NCBI RefSeq assembly: GCF_017873335.1
Contig: NZ_JAGGKB010000002.1
Span: 124,001 to 188,000 of the forward strand
DNA length: 64,000 bases
Direction of reading: 5' to 3'
DNA from: Thermococcus stetteri
Lineage (GTDB): Archaea; Methanobacteriota_B; Thermococci; Thermococcales; Thermococcaceae
Positions 35,864-44,333 of the stretch are shown piece by piece; within the stretch, counting starts at the first letter, position 1, and the number at the start of each line of letters is the position of its first letter. The translations under genes and the position numbers were made by a program. Under the pieces are notes generated by a model. It saw only the letters and a program-made list of their open reading frames with translations. It was not told the DNA's origin and ran no database searches.

Positions 35864-36411
35864 ACATTGCTCCCAATGACGAGGGCAGAGTTGTTCCCGT
35901 TGGAGACACGATTATCACTGCCGACAACCTGACTCTTTCAGAATACTATTGGACTCTTAACAAGGTTCTCATGAAGCTCAGGCGCGGAGACGAGACGAAC
36001 TGGGTTTGGGGCAGAACTACCTATGAGCTGAGGCACTTATCGCACTTAGTGCGGCTCAAACTTTCAGAATATGATCAATACCGGACAATAGGGGTAAGTG
36101 TTAGTATGGACTCATTGACTGCGTGTGAATTTATGCTAAACCCCTTAATCTCCATAAAGTTCATATGTACCCAGCCAGAGGCCCCTTCATGGGTTATAGT
36201 AGGAGCCTGCTGTGCCTCATTATATGCAATAGTCATTGGATGCACTGCAGCTTGTGTACTGTCTGGAGGAGCTGCGTGTATAGCTTGTATCGCAGGGGGA
36301 GTCTTTGGATCATGGGCTTCACTCTCAGGATGCTATGGATACTGTCCATTAATGCAAGTATGTGTTTATGCACTTGGGTTTATTAAGGTTAAATGTGGAA
36401 CATTGTGGTAG
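35860..36411 (+). CDS. Cys-rich halocin C8-like protein, candidate archaeocin precursor
   Basis: A 183-residue protein in two parts. Residues 1-88 are hydrophilic and lack a signal peptide. Residues 89-183 contain 12 cysteines (89, 103, 117, 118, 128, 132, 140, 143, 158, 162, 168, 179) in a small, Gly/Ala-rich hydrophobic domain. The core CTAACVLSGGAACIAC has the C-x3-C-x7-C spacing close to C-x3-C-x6-C in halocin C8 (CTIGCSAAGGFIC). Halocin C8 is also made as a C-terminal Cys-rich peptide behind a long N-terminal immunity/leader part. I therefore propose an antimicrobial peptide precursor. Family membership is from memory, not a search. It is coupled to the broken membrane gene by ATGA and has no ribosome binding site. 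Confidence 0.6.
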   Translation: MNIAPNDEGRVVPVGDTIITADNLTLSEYYWTLNKVLMKLRRGDETNWVWGRTTYELRHLSHLVRLKLSEYDQYRTIGVSVSMDSLTACEFMLNPLISIKFICTQPEAPSWVIVGACCASLYAIVIGCTAACVLSGGAACIACIAGGVFGSWASLSGCYGYCPLMQVCVYALGFIKVKCGTLW

Positions 36412-36422
36412 GGTGGTAAAGC

Positions 36423-36701
36423 ATGTCTTGGATGGAGTATGGTGCATACGCGGCGATAATTGGTGGGCTTATCTACCTCTTTCTACTTTTTGCCTTCAGG
36501 GATTCTTTCGCAGGCCGTAGCAGGATCTCGTGGGCAATTCAACTGGAGATGGCGGTTTTCATGGTGCTTGCGGGCTTCATAGTCTGGGGAATCCGCAGTG
36601 GGAACATTCCGTTTTACGTGATGGGTGCGGTCGGATGGATATGGCTTGCGGTGGTTATAGTGACGGTTTTGCTGTGGTTGGGGAGCGGTTCAAAGGTATA
36701 A
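36423..36701 (+). CDS. Small three-helix membrane protein, 92 aa
   Basis: Three hydrophobic helices (about 7-25, 38-58, 65-87) with short loops; no known family. GGGTGG precedes the ATG, 11 bases after the Cys-rich gene, so it is probably in the same operon. Small polytopic proteins next to bacteriocin genes often give immunity, which is the most natural guess here. It is the last gene of the cluster. Confidence 0.55.
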   Translation: MSWMEYGAYAAIIGGLIYLFLLFAFRDSFAGRSRISWAIQLEMAVFMVLAGFIVWGIRSGNIPFYVMGAVGWIWLAVVIVTVLLWLGSGSKV

Positions 36702-36729
36702 CTGGCTGAAACCTCTTGGACATGACTTA

Positions 36730-36740
36730 CCTTTATAAAC
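36730..36740 (+). promoter_or_regulatory. TATA box of the class I methyltransferase gene
   Basis: CCTTTATAAAC is centred about 26 bases before ATG 36761. With no ribosome binding site in between, the mRNA is probably leaderless. Confidence 0.6.
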
Positions 36741-36760
36741 CCCTTTCCTTACTCCCGGTC

Positions 36761-37348
36761 ATGAGCCACTACTACTCCGAAGAGCCCAACGTCCCACTTA
36801 AGACGAAGACCATAGAGGTCTGCCTTAGGGGCTACTGCTTTAAGTTCATAACCGCCAGCGGAGTTTTTTCCTTCGGGAAGCTCGACAGGGGGACGGAACT
36901 GCTCATAGAGAGCATGGTCCTGCAGCCGGGATGGAGGGTTCTCGACCTCGGCTGCGGCTACGGCCCGATCGGAATCGTCGCATCTCGCTTCGTGGAGCAC
37001 GTGGTCATGACCGATGTGAATAGGCGGGCACTGAGCATAGCGAAGAAAAACTTAAAAATCAACGGCGTTAGGAACGCAGAGGTTCGCTGGGGAAGCCTCT
37101 ACGAGCCCGTAGCTGGAGAAAAGTTCGACTCGATAATCACGAATCCCCCGGTGCATGCCGGAAAGGAGGTATTGAGGGAAATAGTTATAAACGCTCCCCG
37201 GCATCTGAACGATGGTGGCTACCTCCAGCTGGTCATCAAGACCAAGCAGGGGGCAAAGTATATTAAGTCCTTGATGGATGAGACTTTCACCGAAGTGAGA
37301 GAGCTCGCTAAGGGGAGCGGCTATCGGGTGTATGCCGGGATCGCCTAG
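36761..37348 (+). CDS. Class I SAM methyltransferase, RsmC/PrmC-like
   Basis: A 195-residue methyltransferase with motif I LDLGCGYGPIG, acidic residue D in MTDVNRRAL and the NPPVHAGK motif, which marks enzymes that methylate an exocyclic or amide nitrogen (rRNA guanine N2 in RsmC). Substrate: probably rRNA or tRNA. I chose ATG 36761 (MSHYYSEEPNV) because the TATA box lies 26 bases upstream; an ATG at 36716 is before the promoter. The last five codons and the TAG stop fall inside the tRNA-Ser gene that follows, an overlap of 15 bases. Confidence 0.85.
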   Translation: MSHYYSEEPNVPLKTKTIEVCLRGYCFKFITASGVFSFGKLDRGTELLIESMVLQPGWRVLDLGCGYGPIGIVASRFVEHVVMTDVNRRALSIAKKNLKINGVRNAEVRWGSLYEPVAGEKFDSIITNPPVHAGKEVLREIVINAPRHLNDGGYLQLVIKTKQGAKYIKSLMDETFTEVRELAKGSGYRVYAGIA

Positions 37349-37420
37349 CCTGGGATGGCGCGGGCCTTGAGAGCCCGTGGCCTCTTGGCCACCGGGGTTC
37401 AAATCCCCGTCCCGGCGCCA
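37334..37420 (+). tRNA. tRNA-Ser (UGA anticodon)
   Basis: An 87-base type II tRNA. Acceptor GCCGGGA pairs with TCCCGGC, discriminator G, encoded CCA. The anticodon arm CGGGC-CTTGAGA-GCCCG gives anticodon TGA, and a long variable arm (TGGCCTCTTGGCCA) is typical of Ser. The T-arm is CGGGG-TTCAAAT-CCCCG. Its first 15 bases are also the 3' end of the methyltransferase gene. Confidence 0.96.
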
Positions 37421-37462
37421 AAATCCCTTACCGTATCAAAGGGATGTGGAGGTGTATTTGTA

Positions 37463-37912
37463 ATGACCGAGAACTTCAGACACATAGTCCGTGTGGCGGG
37501 AGTTGATCTCGACGGACATAAGCAGGTTAGGTGGGCCCTCACGGGCATAAAGGGTATAGGCATAAACTTCGCTACGATGGTCCTCAGGGTTGCAGGGATC
37601 GACCCGTTTATGAAGGCAGGCTACCTCACCGACGAGCAGGTTAAGAAGATAGAGGAAATCCTCTCCGATCCAGTGGCCCACGGAATCCCTGCCTGGGCAG
37701 TCAACAGGCCGAAGGACTACGAGACCGGAAAGGACATGCACCTAATCACCGCCAAGCTCGTCATGGCCTGGCGTGATGACGTCAACAGGCTCAGGAGGAT
37801 CAGGGCTTACCGCGGTATAAGGCACGAGCTTGGTCTCCCGGCCAGGGGACAGAGAACCAGGTCCAACTTCAGGCACGGTACAACCGTCGGTGTGAGCAGA
37901 AGGAAGAAGTGA
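37463..37912 (+). CDS. rps13: 30S ribosomal protein uS13
   Basis: A 149-residue archaeal uS13 in the 30S head, contacting the P-site tRNA and the 50[21 protein letters not shown] and the tail [20 protein letters not shown] are typical. ATG 37463 follows GGAGGTG. It opens the operon uS13-uS4-uS11-RpoD common to archaea. Confidence 0.97.
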   Translation: MTENFRHIVRVAGVDLDGHKQVRWALTGIKGIGINFATMVLRVAGIDPFMKAGYLTDEQVKKIEEILSDPVAHGIPAWAVNRPKDYETGKDMHLITAKLVMAWRDDVNRLRRIRAYRGIRHELGLPARGQRTRSNFRHGTTVGVSRRKK

Positions 37913-37922
37913 GGTGGTGTAA

Positions 37923-38465
37923 ATGGGAGACCCGAAGAGGCAGAGGAAGAAGTACGAAACTCCCTCTCACCCGTGGATTAAGGAGAGGCTTGACCGCGAG
38001 AGGGTCTTGAAGAGGAACTACGCCCTCAAGAACAAGAAGGAGCTCTGGCGCCACGAGACCCAGCTCAAGGAGTTCAGGCGTAGAGCTAGAAGGCTCCTCG
38101 CGGCCCGTGGAAAGCAGGCCGAGATCGAGAGGCAGCAGCTCCTCCAGAGGCTCAACAGGCTCGGTCTCCTTCCGGCCGATGCAGTCCTCGATGATGTCCT
38201 CTCCCTTACCGTTGAGGACGTCCTTGAGAGGAGGCTTCAGACCATCGTTTACAGGAAGGGCCTCGCCAGGACTATGAAGCAGGCTAGGCAGCTCATAGTC
38301 CACGGCCACATCGAGGTTAACGGTCAGGTAATCCGCTCTCCTGGCTACCTCGTCCTCCGCGAAGAGGAGGACACGATAACCTACGCCAAGGGCTCACCCT
38401 TCGCCAAGGAGGGCCACCCCGAGAGAATGGTTATTGAACAGGCTAAGCAGGGTGGTGAGGCATGA
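37923..38465 (+). CDS. rps4: 30S ribosomal protein uS4
   Basis: A 180-residue uS4, a primary 16S rRNA binder with an S4 domain ([20 protein letters not shown], then [20 protein letters not shown]). [20 protein letters not shown] is the archaeal start. GAGGTGG lies before the ATG; the stop overlaps uS11. Confidence 0.97.
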   Translation: MGDPKRQRKKYETPSHPWIKERLDRERVLKRNYALKNKKELWRHETQLKEFRRRARRLLAARGKQAEIERQQLLQRLNRLGLLPADAVLDDVLSLTVEDVLERRLQTIVYRKGLARTMKQARQLIVHGHIEVNGQVIRSPGYLVLREEEDTITYAKGSPFAKEGHPERMVIEQAKQGGEA

Positions 38466-38884
38466 GCGAGGAGCAGACCACTCAGGTTAACATAAAGAAG
38501 AAGGAGAAGTGGGGTGTCGCCCACATCTACTCCTCATACAACAACACCATCATCCACATCACCGACCTCACCGGGGCTGAGACCATCTCCAGGTGGAGCG
38601 GTGGTATGGTCGTCAAGGCCGACAGGGACGAGCCCTCTCCGTATGCTGCTATGATAGCGGCGAGAAGGGCAGCTGAGGAGGCCATGGAGAAGGGCATCAC
38701 CGGCGTCCACATCAAAGTTCGCGCCCCTGGAGGAAGCAAGAGCAAGAGCCCTGGTCCTGGTGCCCAGGCTGCCATCCGTGCCCTTGCTAGGGCTGGCCTC
38801 AGGATAGGAAGGGTTGAGGACGTCACCCCGATTCCGCACGACGGCACCAGGCCAAAGGGTGGAAGAAGGGGCAGGCGTGTCTGA
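38462..38884 (+). CDS. rps11: 30S ribosomal protein uS11
   Basis: A 140-residue uS11 on the 30S platform near the mRNA exit. [20 protein letters not shown] and [19 protein letters not shown] at the end are diagnostic. Coupled to uS4 by a 4-base overlap, with GGTGAGGC as binding site. Confidence 0.98.
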   Translation: MSEEQTTQVNIKKKEKWGVAHIYSSYNNTIIHITDLTGAETISRWSGGMVVKADRDEPSPYAAMIAARRAAEEAMEKGITGVHIKVRAPGGSKSKSPGPGAQAAIRALARAGLRIGRVEDVTPIPHDGTRPKGGRRGRRV

Positions 38885-38914
38885 CCCCCCACAACTTCTT
38901 TTTTGGTGGTGCCA

Positions 38915-39694
38915 ATGGTAGAGTTTAAGATTCTTGAGAAGAAGCCCGACTCGATAAAGTTCATCATCAGCGGCGTTGATATACCGTTCGCAAACGCCCT
39001 GAGAAGGACTATTCTGGCCGAAGTCCCAACTTTTGCAGTGGATGAGGTCGAGTTCCTCGAGAACGATTCTGCACTCTTCGATGAGATCATCGCACACAGG
39101 CTAGCTATGATACCTCTCACAACCCCCCACGAGAGGTTCTCATTAGATGCCCTTGAGCTTGATGACTACACTGTTACCCTCTCACTTGAGGCAGAAGGGC
39201 CGGGTATGGTATACTCTGGTGACCTTAAGAGCAGTGACGATGACGTCAAACCTGCAAATCCCAACATTCCCATAGTGAAGCTTGCTGAAGGTCAGAGGCT
39301 TACCTTCAACGCGTACGCAAGACTCGGCCGTGGGAAGGACCATGCAAAGTGGCAGCCAGGCTTCGTCTATTACAAGTACCTGACCAAAATACACGTTAGC
39401 AAGAACGTCCCCGACTGGGAAGAGCTTAAAGAGCTCGCTGAGAGGCGCGGACTTCCCGTTGAGGAGAAAGAGGACGAGATAATCATCACGACAATAAAGG
39501 CCTTTTACCTGCCCAGGAAGTTCGAAGAAGAGCTTGGTAAGGGCATTAAGGAAGAGGTAGTGCCTGGTTCGTTCGTGTTTACCGTCGAAACAAACGGGGA
39601 ACTTCCCGTTGAGGAAATCGTGAGCATAGCGCTCAAAATACTCATGAGAAAGAGCGATAGATTTATAAACGAGCTCCATAAATTAGCCGACTGA
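38915..39694 (+). CDS. rpoD: DNA-directed RNA polymerase subunit D (Rpb3-like)
   Basis: A 259-residue subunit D, which with subunit L forms the assembly platform of archaeal RNA polymerase. The alpha-motif [20 protein letters not shown] is near residue 20 and the second dimerisation helix near the end. The protein has no cysteine at all, so the domain-3 iron-sulfur cluster found in some archaeal D subunits is absent. ATG 38915 follows GGTGGTGCC. One base lies between its stop and tRNA-Leu. Confidence 0.96.
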   Translation: MVEFKILEKKPDSIKFIISGVDIPFANALRRTILAEVPTFAVDEVEFLENDSALFDEIIAHRLAMIPLTTPHERFSLDALELDDYTVTLSLEAEGPGMVYSGDLKSSDDDVKPANPNIPIVKLAEGQRLTFNAYARLGRGKDHAKWQPGFVYYKYLTKIHVSKNVPDWEELKELAERRGLPVEEKEDEIIITTIKAFYLPRKFEEELGKGIKEEVVPGSFVFTVETNGELPVEEIVSIALKILMRKSDRFINELHKLAD

Positions 39695-39695
39695 C

Positions 39696-39783
39696 GCGGG
39701 GGTTGCCGAGCCTGGTCAAAGGCGCGGGATTCAGGGTCCCGTCCCGCAGGGGTTCCGGGGTTCAAATCCCCGCCCCCGCACCA
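39696..39783 (+). tRNA. tRNA-Leu (CAG anticodon)
   Basis: An 88-base type II tRNA: acceptor GCGGGGG with CCCCCGC, discriminator A, encoded CCA. The anticodon loop TTCAGGG gives CAG. The long variable arm CCGTCCCGCAGGGGTT and the T-loop TTCAAAT are seen. It begins one base after rpoD and so is probably co-transcribed. Confidence 0.95.
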
Positions 39784-39844
39784 TAATTACGCTCACCCCG
39801 TCCACCTGTCGGTTTCCCTGCGAGAGCTTTGAGGAGGTAGGCTC

Positions 39845-40210
39845 ATGGTTAAGAGAACTGGACCGACCGATATTAACCTGAGAAGGCTCATCCGCACCCT
39901 CAGGAAAAAGTCAAACGAGGAAGGAGTTAATATATGGAAGGATATCGCTTGGCGTCTCGAAAGGCCCAGGAGGCAGAGGGCCGAGGTAAACATCAGCAAG
40001 ATCAACCGCTACACCAAGGAAGGTGACACCGTTATCGTCCCAGGAAGCGTCCTCGGTGCAGGAAGGCTCGAGCACAAGGTCATCGTTGCAGCTTGGAAGT
40101 TCAGCGAGGCCGCTAAACAGAAGATCATCGAGGCCGGTGGAGAGGCCATAAGCATTGAGGAGCTTATGGAGAGAAACCCGAAAGGTAGTGGAGTAATCAT
40201 AATGGAGTGA
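39845..40210 (+). CDS. rpl18e: 50S ribosomal protein eL18
   Basis: A 121-residue eL18, related to uL15. [20 protein letters not shown] and [20 protein letters not shown] identify it. GGAGGTAGGCTC precedes the ATG. Confidence 0.96.
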   Translation: MVKRTGPTDINLRRLIRTLRKKSNEEGVNIWKDIAWRLERPRRQRAEVNISKINRYTKEGDTVIVPGSVLGAGRLEHKVIVAAWKFSEAAKQKIIEAGGEAISIEELMERNPKGSGVIIME

Positions 40211-40216
40211 TGGGCC

Positions 40217-40645
40217 ATGAGGATAATTAACGCTGAAGGACTCATACTCGGAAGGCTCGCCTCGAAGGTCGCCAAGATGCTCCTTGAGGGCGAGGAGGTA
40301 GTCATAGTCAACGCAGAGAAGGCCGTCATCACCGGTAACAGGGAGGATATATTCGCCAAGTACAAGCAGAGGACCGAGCTTAGAACTAGAACCAACCCGA
40401 GGAGGGGTCCGTTCTATCCAAAGAGGAGCGACGAGATCGTTAGGAGGACCGTTAGGGGCATGCTCCCCTGGAAGACAGACCGCGGAAGGAAGGCCTTCAA
40501 GAGGCTCAAGGTCTACGTCGGAATCCCGAAGGAGTTCGAGGGCAAGGAGCTTGAGACCATAAGCGAGGCCCACATGTCGAGGCTCGCCACTCCAAAGTAC
40601 GTTACCGTTGGAGAGGTTGCGAAGTTCCTCGGTGGAAAGTTCTGA
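40217..40645 (+). CDS. rpl13: 50S ribosomal protein uL13
   Basis: A 142-residue uL13. [20 protein letters not shown] and [20 protein letters not shown] are characteristic. Six bases after the eL18 stop. Confidence 0.97.
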   Translation: MRIINAEGLILGRLASKVAKMLLEGEEVVIVNAEKAVITGNREDIFAKYKQRTELRTRTNPRRGPFYPKRSDEIVRRTVRGMLPWKTDRGRKAFKRLKVYVGIPKEFEGKELETISEAHMSRLATPKYVTVGEVAKFLGGKF

Positions 40646-40655
40646 GGTGAGAAAA

Positions 40656-41063
40656 ATGAGGGTCATCCAGACTGCTGGTAAGAGGAAGACGGCCGTTGCG
40701 AGGGCCACCATAAGGGAAGGAAAGGGCAGAGTCAGGATCAACCACAAGCCAGTCGAGATCATCGAGCCGGAGATAGCGCGCTTCACAATCATGGAGCCGC
40801 TCGTCCTCGCCGGCGAGGAGATCGTCAGCAAGGTCGACATCGACGTCAAGGTCGAGGGTGGCGGTTTTATGGGCCAGGCGGAAGCGGCTAGGGTTGCCAT
40901 AGCGAGGGCGCTCGTCGAGTGGACCAACGACATGAACCTCAAGGAAAAGTTTATGAAGTACGACAGGACAATGCTCGTCGGCGACAGCAGGAGAACCGAG
41001 CCCCACAAGCCCAACCGCTCTACCAAGGGTCCAAGGGCCAAGAGGCAGAAGTCATACCGCTGA
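40656..41063 (+). CDS. rps9: 30S ribosomal protein uS9
   Basis: A 135-residue uS9 whose C-terminal tail ([13 protein letters not shown]) reaches the P-site t[23 protein letters not shown] is the start. ATG 40656 follows GAGGTGAG. Confidence 0.97.
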   Translation: MRVIQTAGKRKTAVARATIREGKGRVRINHKPVEIIEPEIARFTIMEPLVLAGEEIVSKVDIDVKVEGGGFMGQAEAARVAIARALVEWTNDMNLKEKFMKYDRTMLVGDSRRTEPHKPNRSTKGPRAKRQKSYR

Positions 41064-41096
41064 TGCCTTTCCTTTAACCCTTTGAGGTGTGGAAAA

Positions 41097-41294
41097 ATGA
41101 TAGTCCCCGTCAGGTGCTTCACCTGCGGAAAGGTGCTGGCCGATAAGTACTACGAGTTTAAGAAGAGGGTCGAAGCCGGGGAGGACCCTGGTAAGGTCCT
41201 CGACGACCTCGGCGTTGAGAGGTACTGTTGCAGGAGAACCCTGCTGAGCCACGTAGAGCTGATCGACCAGGTAATGGTTTATAAAGTCTACTAA
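41097..41294 (+). CDS. rpoN: DNA-directed RNA polymerase subunit N (Rpb10-like)
   Basis: A 65-residue subunit N. The atypical zinc site CX2C...CC is C7, C10, C44 and C45 ([12 protein letters not shown] and RYCCRR). It belongs to the D-L-N-P assembly subcomplex. GAGGTGTGG precedes ATG 41097. Confidence 0.97.
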   Translation: MIVPVRCFTCGKVLADKYYEFKKRVEAGEDPGKVLDDLGVERYCCRRTLLSHVELIDQVMVYKVY

Positions 41295-41311
41295 AAACCG
41301 CATTTCTGGGC

Positions 41312-41389
41312 GGGGCCGTGGGGTAGCTTGGTCTATCCTCCCGGCTTGGGGTGCCGGAGACCCGGGTTCAAATCCCGGCGGCCCCACCA
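41312..41389 (+). tRNA. tRNA-Pro (GGG anticodon)
   Basis: A 78-base tRNA: acceptor GGGGCCG with CGGCCCC, discriminator A, encoded CCA. The anticodon arm CCGGC-TTGGGGT-GCCGG gives GGG. T-arm CCGGG-TTCAAAT-CCCGG. It stands between rpoN and rpoK inside the operon. Confidence 0.95.
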
Positions 41390-41425
41390 AAATTTGGTCT
41401 GTGCAGAGGGAGTGGGGTGGTAGTC

Positions 41426-41599
41426 GTGTTTAGGTACACCCGCTTTGAAAAGGCCCGTATCATTGGAGCTAGGGCTCTCCAGATAGCGATGGGAGCCCCG
41501 GTGCTAATCGACGTGCCCGAGGGGATCACTCCCCTTCAGGCGGCTCTCCTCGAGTTCGAAAAGGGTGTAATCCCGATCACCGTAATAAGGCCGAGCTGA
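41426..41599 (+). CDS. rpoK: DNA-directed RNA polymerase subunit K (Rpb6/omega-like)
   Basis: A 57-residue subunit K, which clamps the largest subunit like bacterial omega. [20 protein letters not shown] and [19 protein letters not shown] are diagnostic. It starts at GTG 41426, after GGGGTGG; the long frame upstream of it is tRNA-Pro sequence. Confidence 0.96.
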   Translation: MFRYTRFEKARIIGARALQIAMGAPVLIDVPEGITPLQAALLEFEKGVIPITVIRPS

Positions 41600-41605
41600 T
41601 GAAAA

Positions 41606-42631
41606 ATGACGGTTATAGAGAACATAGTCGGCAGGGTAACAGTACTCAGGGGCGGCAGGTATTCGGTTGAGGTTGACGTTATTACTAGCTCTGGTTTCGG
41701 CAGGTTTGCCGCCCCTGTAGACGAGAATCCAGAGCTCTACATCGCAGAAGCCCACAGGGCCGTCAGTGAAGTTGATGAGATAATAGGGCCGGAGCTTATC
41801 GGGTTTGACGCAACGGAGCAGGAGCTTATAGACAGCTACCTGTGGGAGATAGACGGCACTGATAACTTCAGCCACATCGGTGCTAACACAGCATTGGCCG
41901 TATCGGTTGCAACGGCAAAGGCAGCAGCCAGCGAGAAGAACCTTCCGCTGTACACATACCTCGGCGGAACATTCACCACCGAACTTCCGGTCCCAATACT
42001 TGAGTTCGCGAGCGACAGGGAGTTCGAATACTACGTAATGGTGCGCGATCTGATGGAGATAACCGACGTTGTCGATGCCGTAAACGGCGTACTCTCCAAC
42101 GTCAAGGAAGGCACTGTCGAAGGGTACTCGGAGGCAACTGAAAAAGCCAGCAGTAAGCTCGGTCTCGACGTTGCCCTAGGACTCGCCCAGAAGGTTCCCA
42201 TGGACATGGAAAAGTTGCTGACCCTTGTTGAAGACAACAACGTGGCTTACCTAAAGCCAATGGGTGATGAGGAACTCTTCCTTGAGCTTATCGCCGGGAC
42301 TCACGGTGTTTTTATAGACGGAGAGTACCTGTTCCGCGAGAAGGACGTACTCGACAGGCGCTACTACAACGCCCTGTCCATAAAGCCAATAAACCTGGGC
42401 ACGCTCACCGACTTATACAACCTTATTAACGACGCAAAGTCGGAGAGGATTGTTCCGATCCTCGCGGAGGCTCGTTTTGAGTCCTCCGACGAGGCCCTCG
42501 CCCACATGGCCGTGGGCTTTAGGTGTCCGGCGGTGGTGCTCCGCAAGGACTCCATCGCCAAGCTCAACGAGCTGATAAGGATAGCCGAAGACCTTGGTGA
42601 AAGAGGTAGGGTGATAACGTTTGAAGGATGA
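41606..42631 (+). CDS. Enolase-like protein
   Basis: A 341-residue enolase paralogue that is shorter than true enolase (about 430 residues). Similarity is clear at the start (IENIVGRVTVLRGGRYSVEV) and at DGTDNFSHIGANTALAVSVA, which copies the enolase N-terminal domain (LDGTPNKSKLGANAILGVS). The C-terminal barrel is shortened and SIKPINLGTLTDLYNLINDA recalls the IKPNQIGTLTET segment of enolase. Whether it is an active enolase is doubtful. It lies between rpoK and uS2, an arrangement conserved in Thermococcales as I recall, and might be a moonlighting or structural factor. Confidence 0.75.
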   Translation: MTVIENIVGRVTVLRGGRYSVEVDVITSSGFGRFAAPVDENPELYIAEAHRAVSEVDEIIGPELIGFDATEQELIDSYLWEIDGTDNFSHIGANTALAVSVATAKAAASEKNLPLYTYLGGTFTTELPVPILEFASDREFEYYVMVRDLMEITDVVDAVNGVLSNVKEGTVEGYSEATEKASSKLGLDVALGLAQKVPMDMEKLLTLVEDNNVAYLKPMGDEELFLELIAGTHGVFIDGEYLFREKDVLDRRYYNALSIKPINLGTLTDLYNLINDAKSERIVPILAEARFESSDEALAHMAVGFRCPAVVLRKDSIAKLNELIRIAEDLGERGRVITFEG

Positions 42632-42644
42632 GGAGGTGTGAAAG

Positions 42645-43250
42645 ATGGAGGAGTATCTCGTTCCGCTCGATCAGTACCTCGCTGCCGGTGTCCACATAGG
42701 CACCCAGCAGAAGACCAAGGACATGAAGAAGTTCATATACAGGGTAAGGCAGGACGGACTCTACGTCCTCGATGTTAGGAAGACCGATGAGAGGCTTCGC
42801 GTTGCCGGCAAGTTCCTTGCCAAGTTTGACCCTGAGAGCATACTTGCCGTAAGCGTTAGGCTCTACGGCCAGAGGCCCGTTAAGAAGTTCGGTGAGGTCA
42901 CCGGAGCCAGGGCAATTCCAGGCCGTTTCCTCCCGGGGACTATGACCAACCCGCAGGTCAAAAACTTCATCGAGCCCGACGTCCTCATAGTTACCGACCC
43001 GAGGGCCGACCACCAGGCCCTTAAGGAGGCCGTTGAGATTGGAATACCTATAGTGGCCCTCGTTGACACCGAGAACTTCCTGAGCTACGTTGACCTCGCA
43101 ATCCCGACCAACAACAAGGGTAGGAAGGCTCTCGCCCTCATCTACTGGATACTCGCTAGGGAAGTCCTCTACAACAGGAAGGAGATCGAGAGCAGGGAAG
43201 ACTTCAAGATACCGGTTGAGGACTTCGAGATGAGGATCATAAGAACCTGA
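42645..43250 (+). CDS. rps2: 30S ribosomal protein uS2
   Basis: A 201-residue archaeal uS2, which binds late near the anti-Shine-Dalgarno platform. [20 protein letters not shown] and [20 protein letters not shown] are typical. GGAGGTGTG precedes the ATG, 13 bases after the enolase-like gene. Confidence 0.97.
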   Translation: MEEYLVPLDQYLAAGVHIGTQQKTKDMKKFIYRVRQDGLYVLDVRKTDERLRVAGKFLAKFDPESILAVSVRLYGQRPVKKFGEVTGARAIPGRFLPGTMTNPQVKNFIEPDVLIVTDPRADHQALKEAVEIGIPIVALVDTENFLSYVDLAIPTNNKGRKALALIYWILAREVLYNRKEIESREDFKIPVEDFEMRIIRT

Positions 43251-43290
43251 GGGGAAAATTTTTAACGCCCCTCGCTTTACTTTCCCTCGC

Positions 43291-43593
<303 letters not shown>

Positions 43594-43923
43594 TCACTCC
43601 CCCTTCAGTTTTTCCAATGTTTCTTCGAGAAACTTTATTCCTTCTTTTAGAAGTTCTTCCCCCTTTGGCGTGAGTTTATAGTATTTCCTCGCGGGTTTTC
43701 CCCCTCTAGTTTCCTGCCATTCTGAAGTTACGTATCCCTCTTTCTCTAGCTTATACAGCACAACGTAGGAACTAACTGTGGCTGGCTCAAAGCTGAAGGC
43801 TTCCTTTATCTTCTCCTTTAGTTCGTAGGCGTACATGGGCCGTTCCTTCAAGAGTCTCAGTATGTAGAGCCACAGGACTTCCTTTGTAATCTTATTCTGC
43901 AATCTCTCCAAGGGTGTCGTCAT
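43594..43923 (-). CDS. PadR-family transcriptional regulator
   Basis: A 109-residue winged-helix regulator of the PadR family: ILRLLKERPMYAYELKEKIK is the recognition region, VLYKLEKEGYVTSEWQET the wing, and GGKPARKYYKLTPKGEELLK the usual PadR tail. A short C-terminal helix would dimerise. Targets unknown; it is divergent from the FUN14 gene at 44016, which it may control. GGTGAGAGC precedes the ATG. Confidence 0.88.
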   Translation of the reverse strand: MTTPLERLQNKITKEVLWLYILRLLKERPMYAYELKEKIKEAFSFEPATVSSYVVLYKLEKEGYVTSEWQETRGGKPARKYYKLTPKGEELLKEGIKFLEETLEKLKGE

Positions 43924-44015
43924 GCTCTCACCTGTTTTATTTTCTGTAAATATTTCAGCATCATATAATTTAAGGGTTATGGCGGAAGGTTTATTTGTCC
44001 TTCTGAGAACTAGCC

Positions 44016-44327
44016 ATGGTGGTGTCCGTGGAATTCAATACTGGGGCTATCTTTGGGGATATCGGAGTCTGGGGAGCCGTGGGATTCATCACAGGATACG
44101 CCCTCAAAAAACTCGTTAAAATAGTGCTAACACTCATTGGTGCCTATCTCCTGAGCCTGTTCTGGCTCCAACAAAAGGGTGTAATAACAATAAACACAAG
44201 CAAACTCTTTAATCTGAGTGAAAACGTTACACAACAGGTACTCGGCCTTGGCCAGAAAGTTCTTGGAATACTCCCGGGTACTGGCGCATTTGTCGCGGGC
44301 TTTTACCTGGGGTTCAAAAAGGGGTAA
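44016..44327 (+). CDS. FUN14-family membrane protein
   Basis: A 103-residue small membrane protein of the FUN14 family: GAIFGDIGVWGAVGFITGYA, a central helix with QQKGVITINTSKL, and a glycine-rich last helix (LPGTGAFVAGFYLGFKKG). The eukaryotic FUNDC proteins work in mitochondrial membranes; the archaeal role is unknown. A TATA-like GGTTTATTTG at 43987-43996 lies 20-29 bases before the ATG and no ribosome binding site is seen, so translation is probably leaderless. It is divergent from a PadR regulator. Confidence 0.75.
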   Translation: MVVSVEFNTGAIFGDIGVWGAVGFITGYALKKLVKIVLTLIGAYLLSLFWLQQKGVITINTSKLFNLSENVTQQVLGLGQKVLGILPGTGAFVAGFYLGFKKG

Positions 44328-44333
44328 AGGAAC

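Noticed and set aside
41351-41425. N-terminal extension of RpoK
   Set aside because: The extra residues are the 3' half of tRNA-Pro translated; GTG 41426 gives the usual 57-residue protein.
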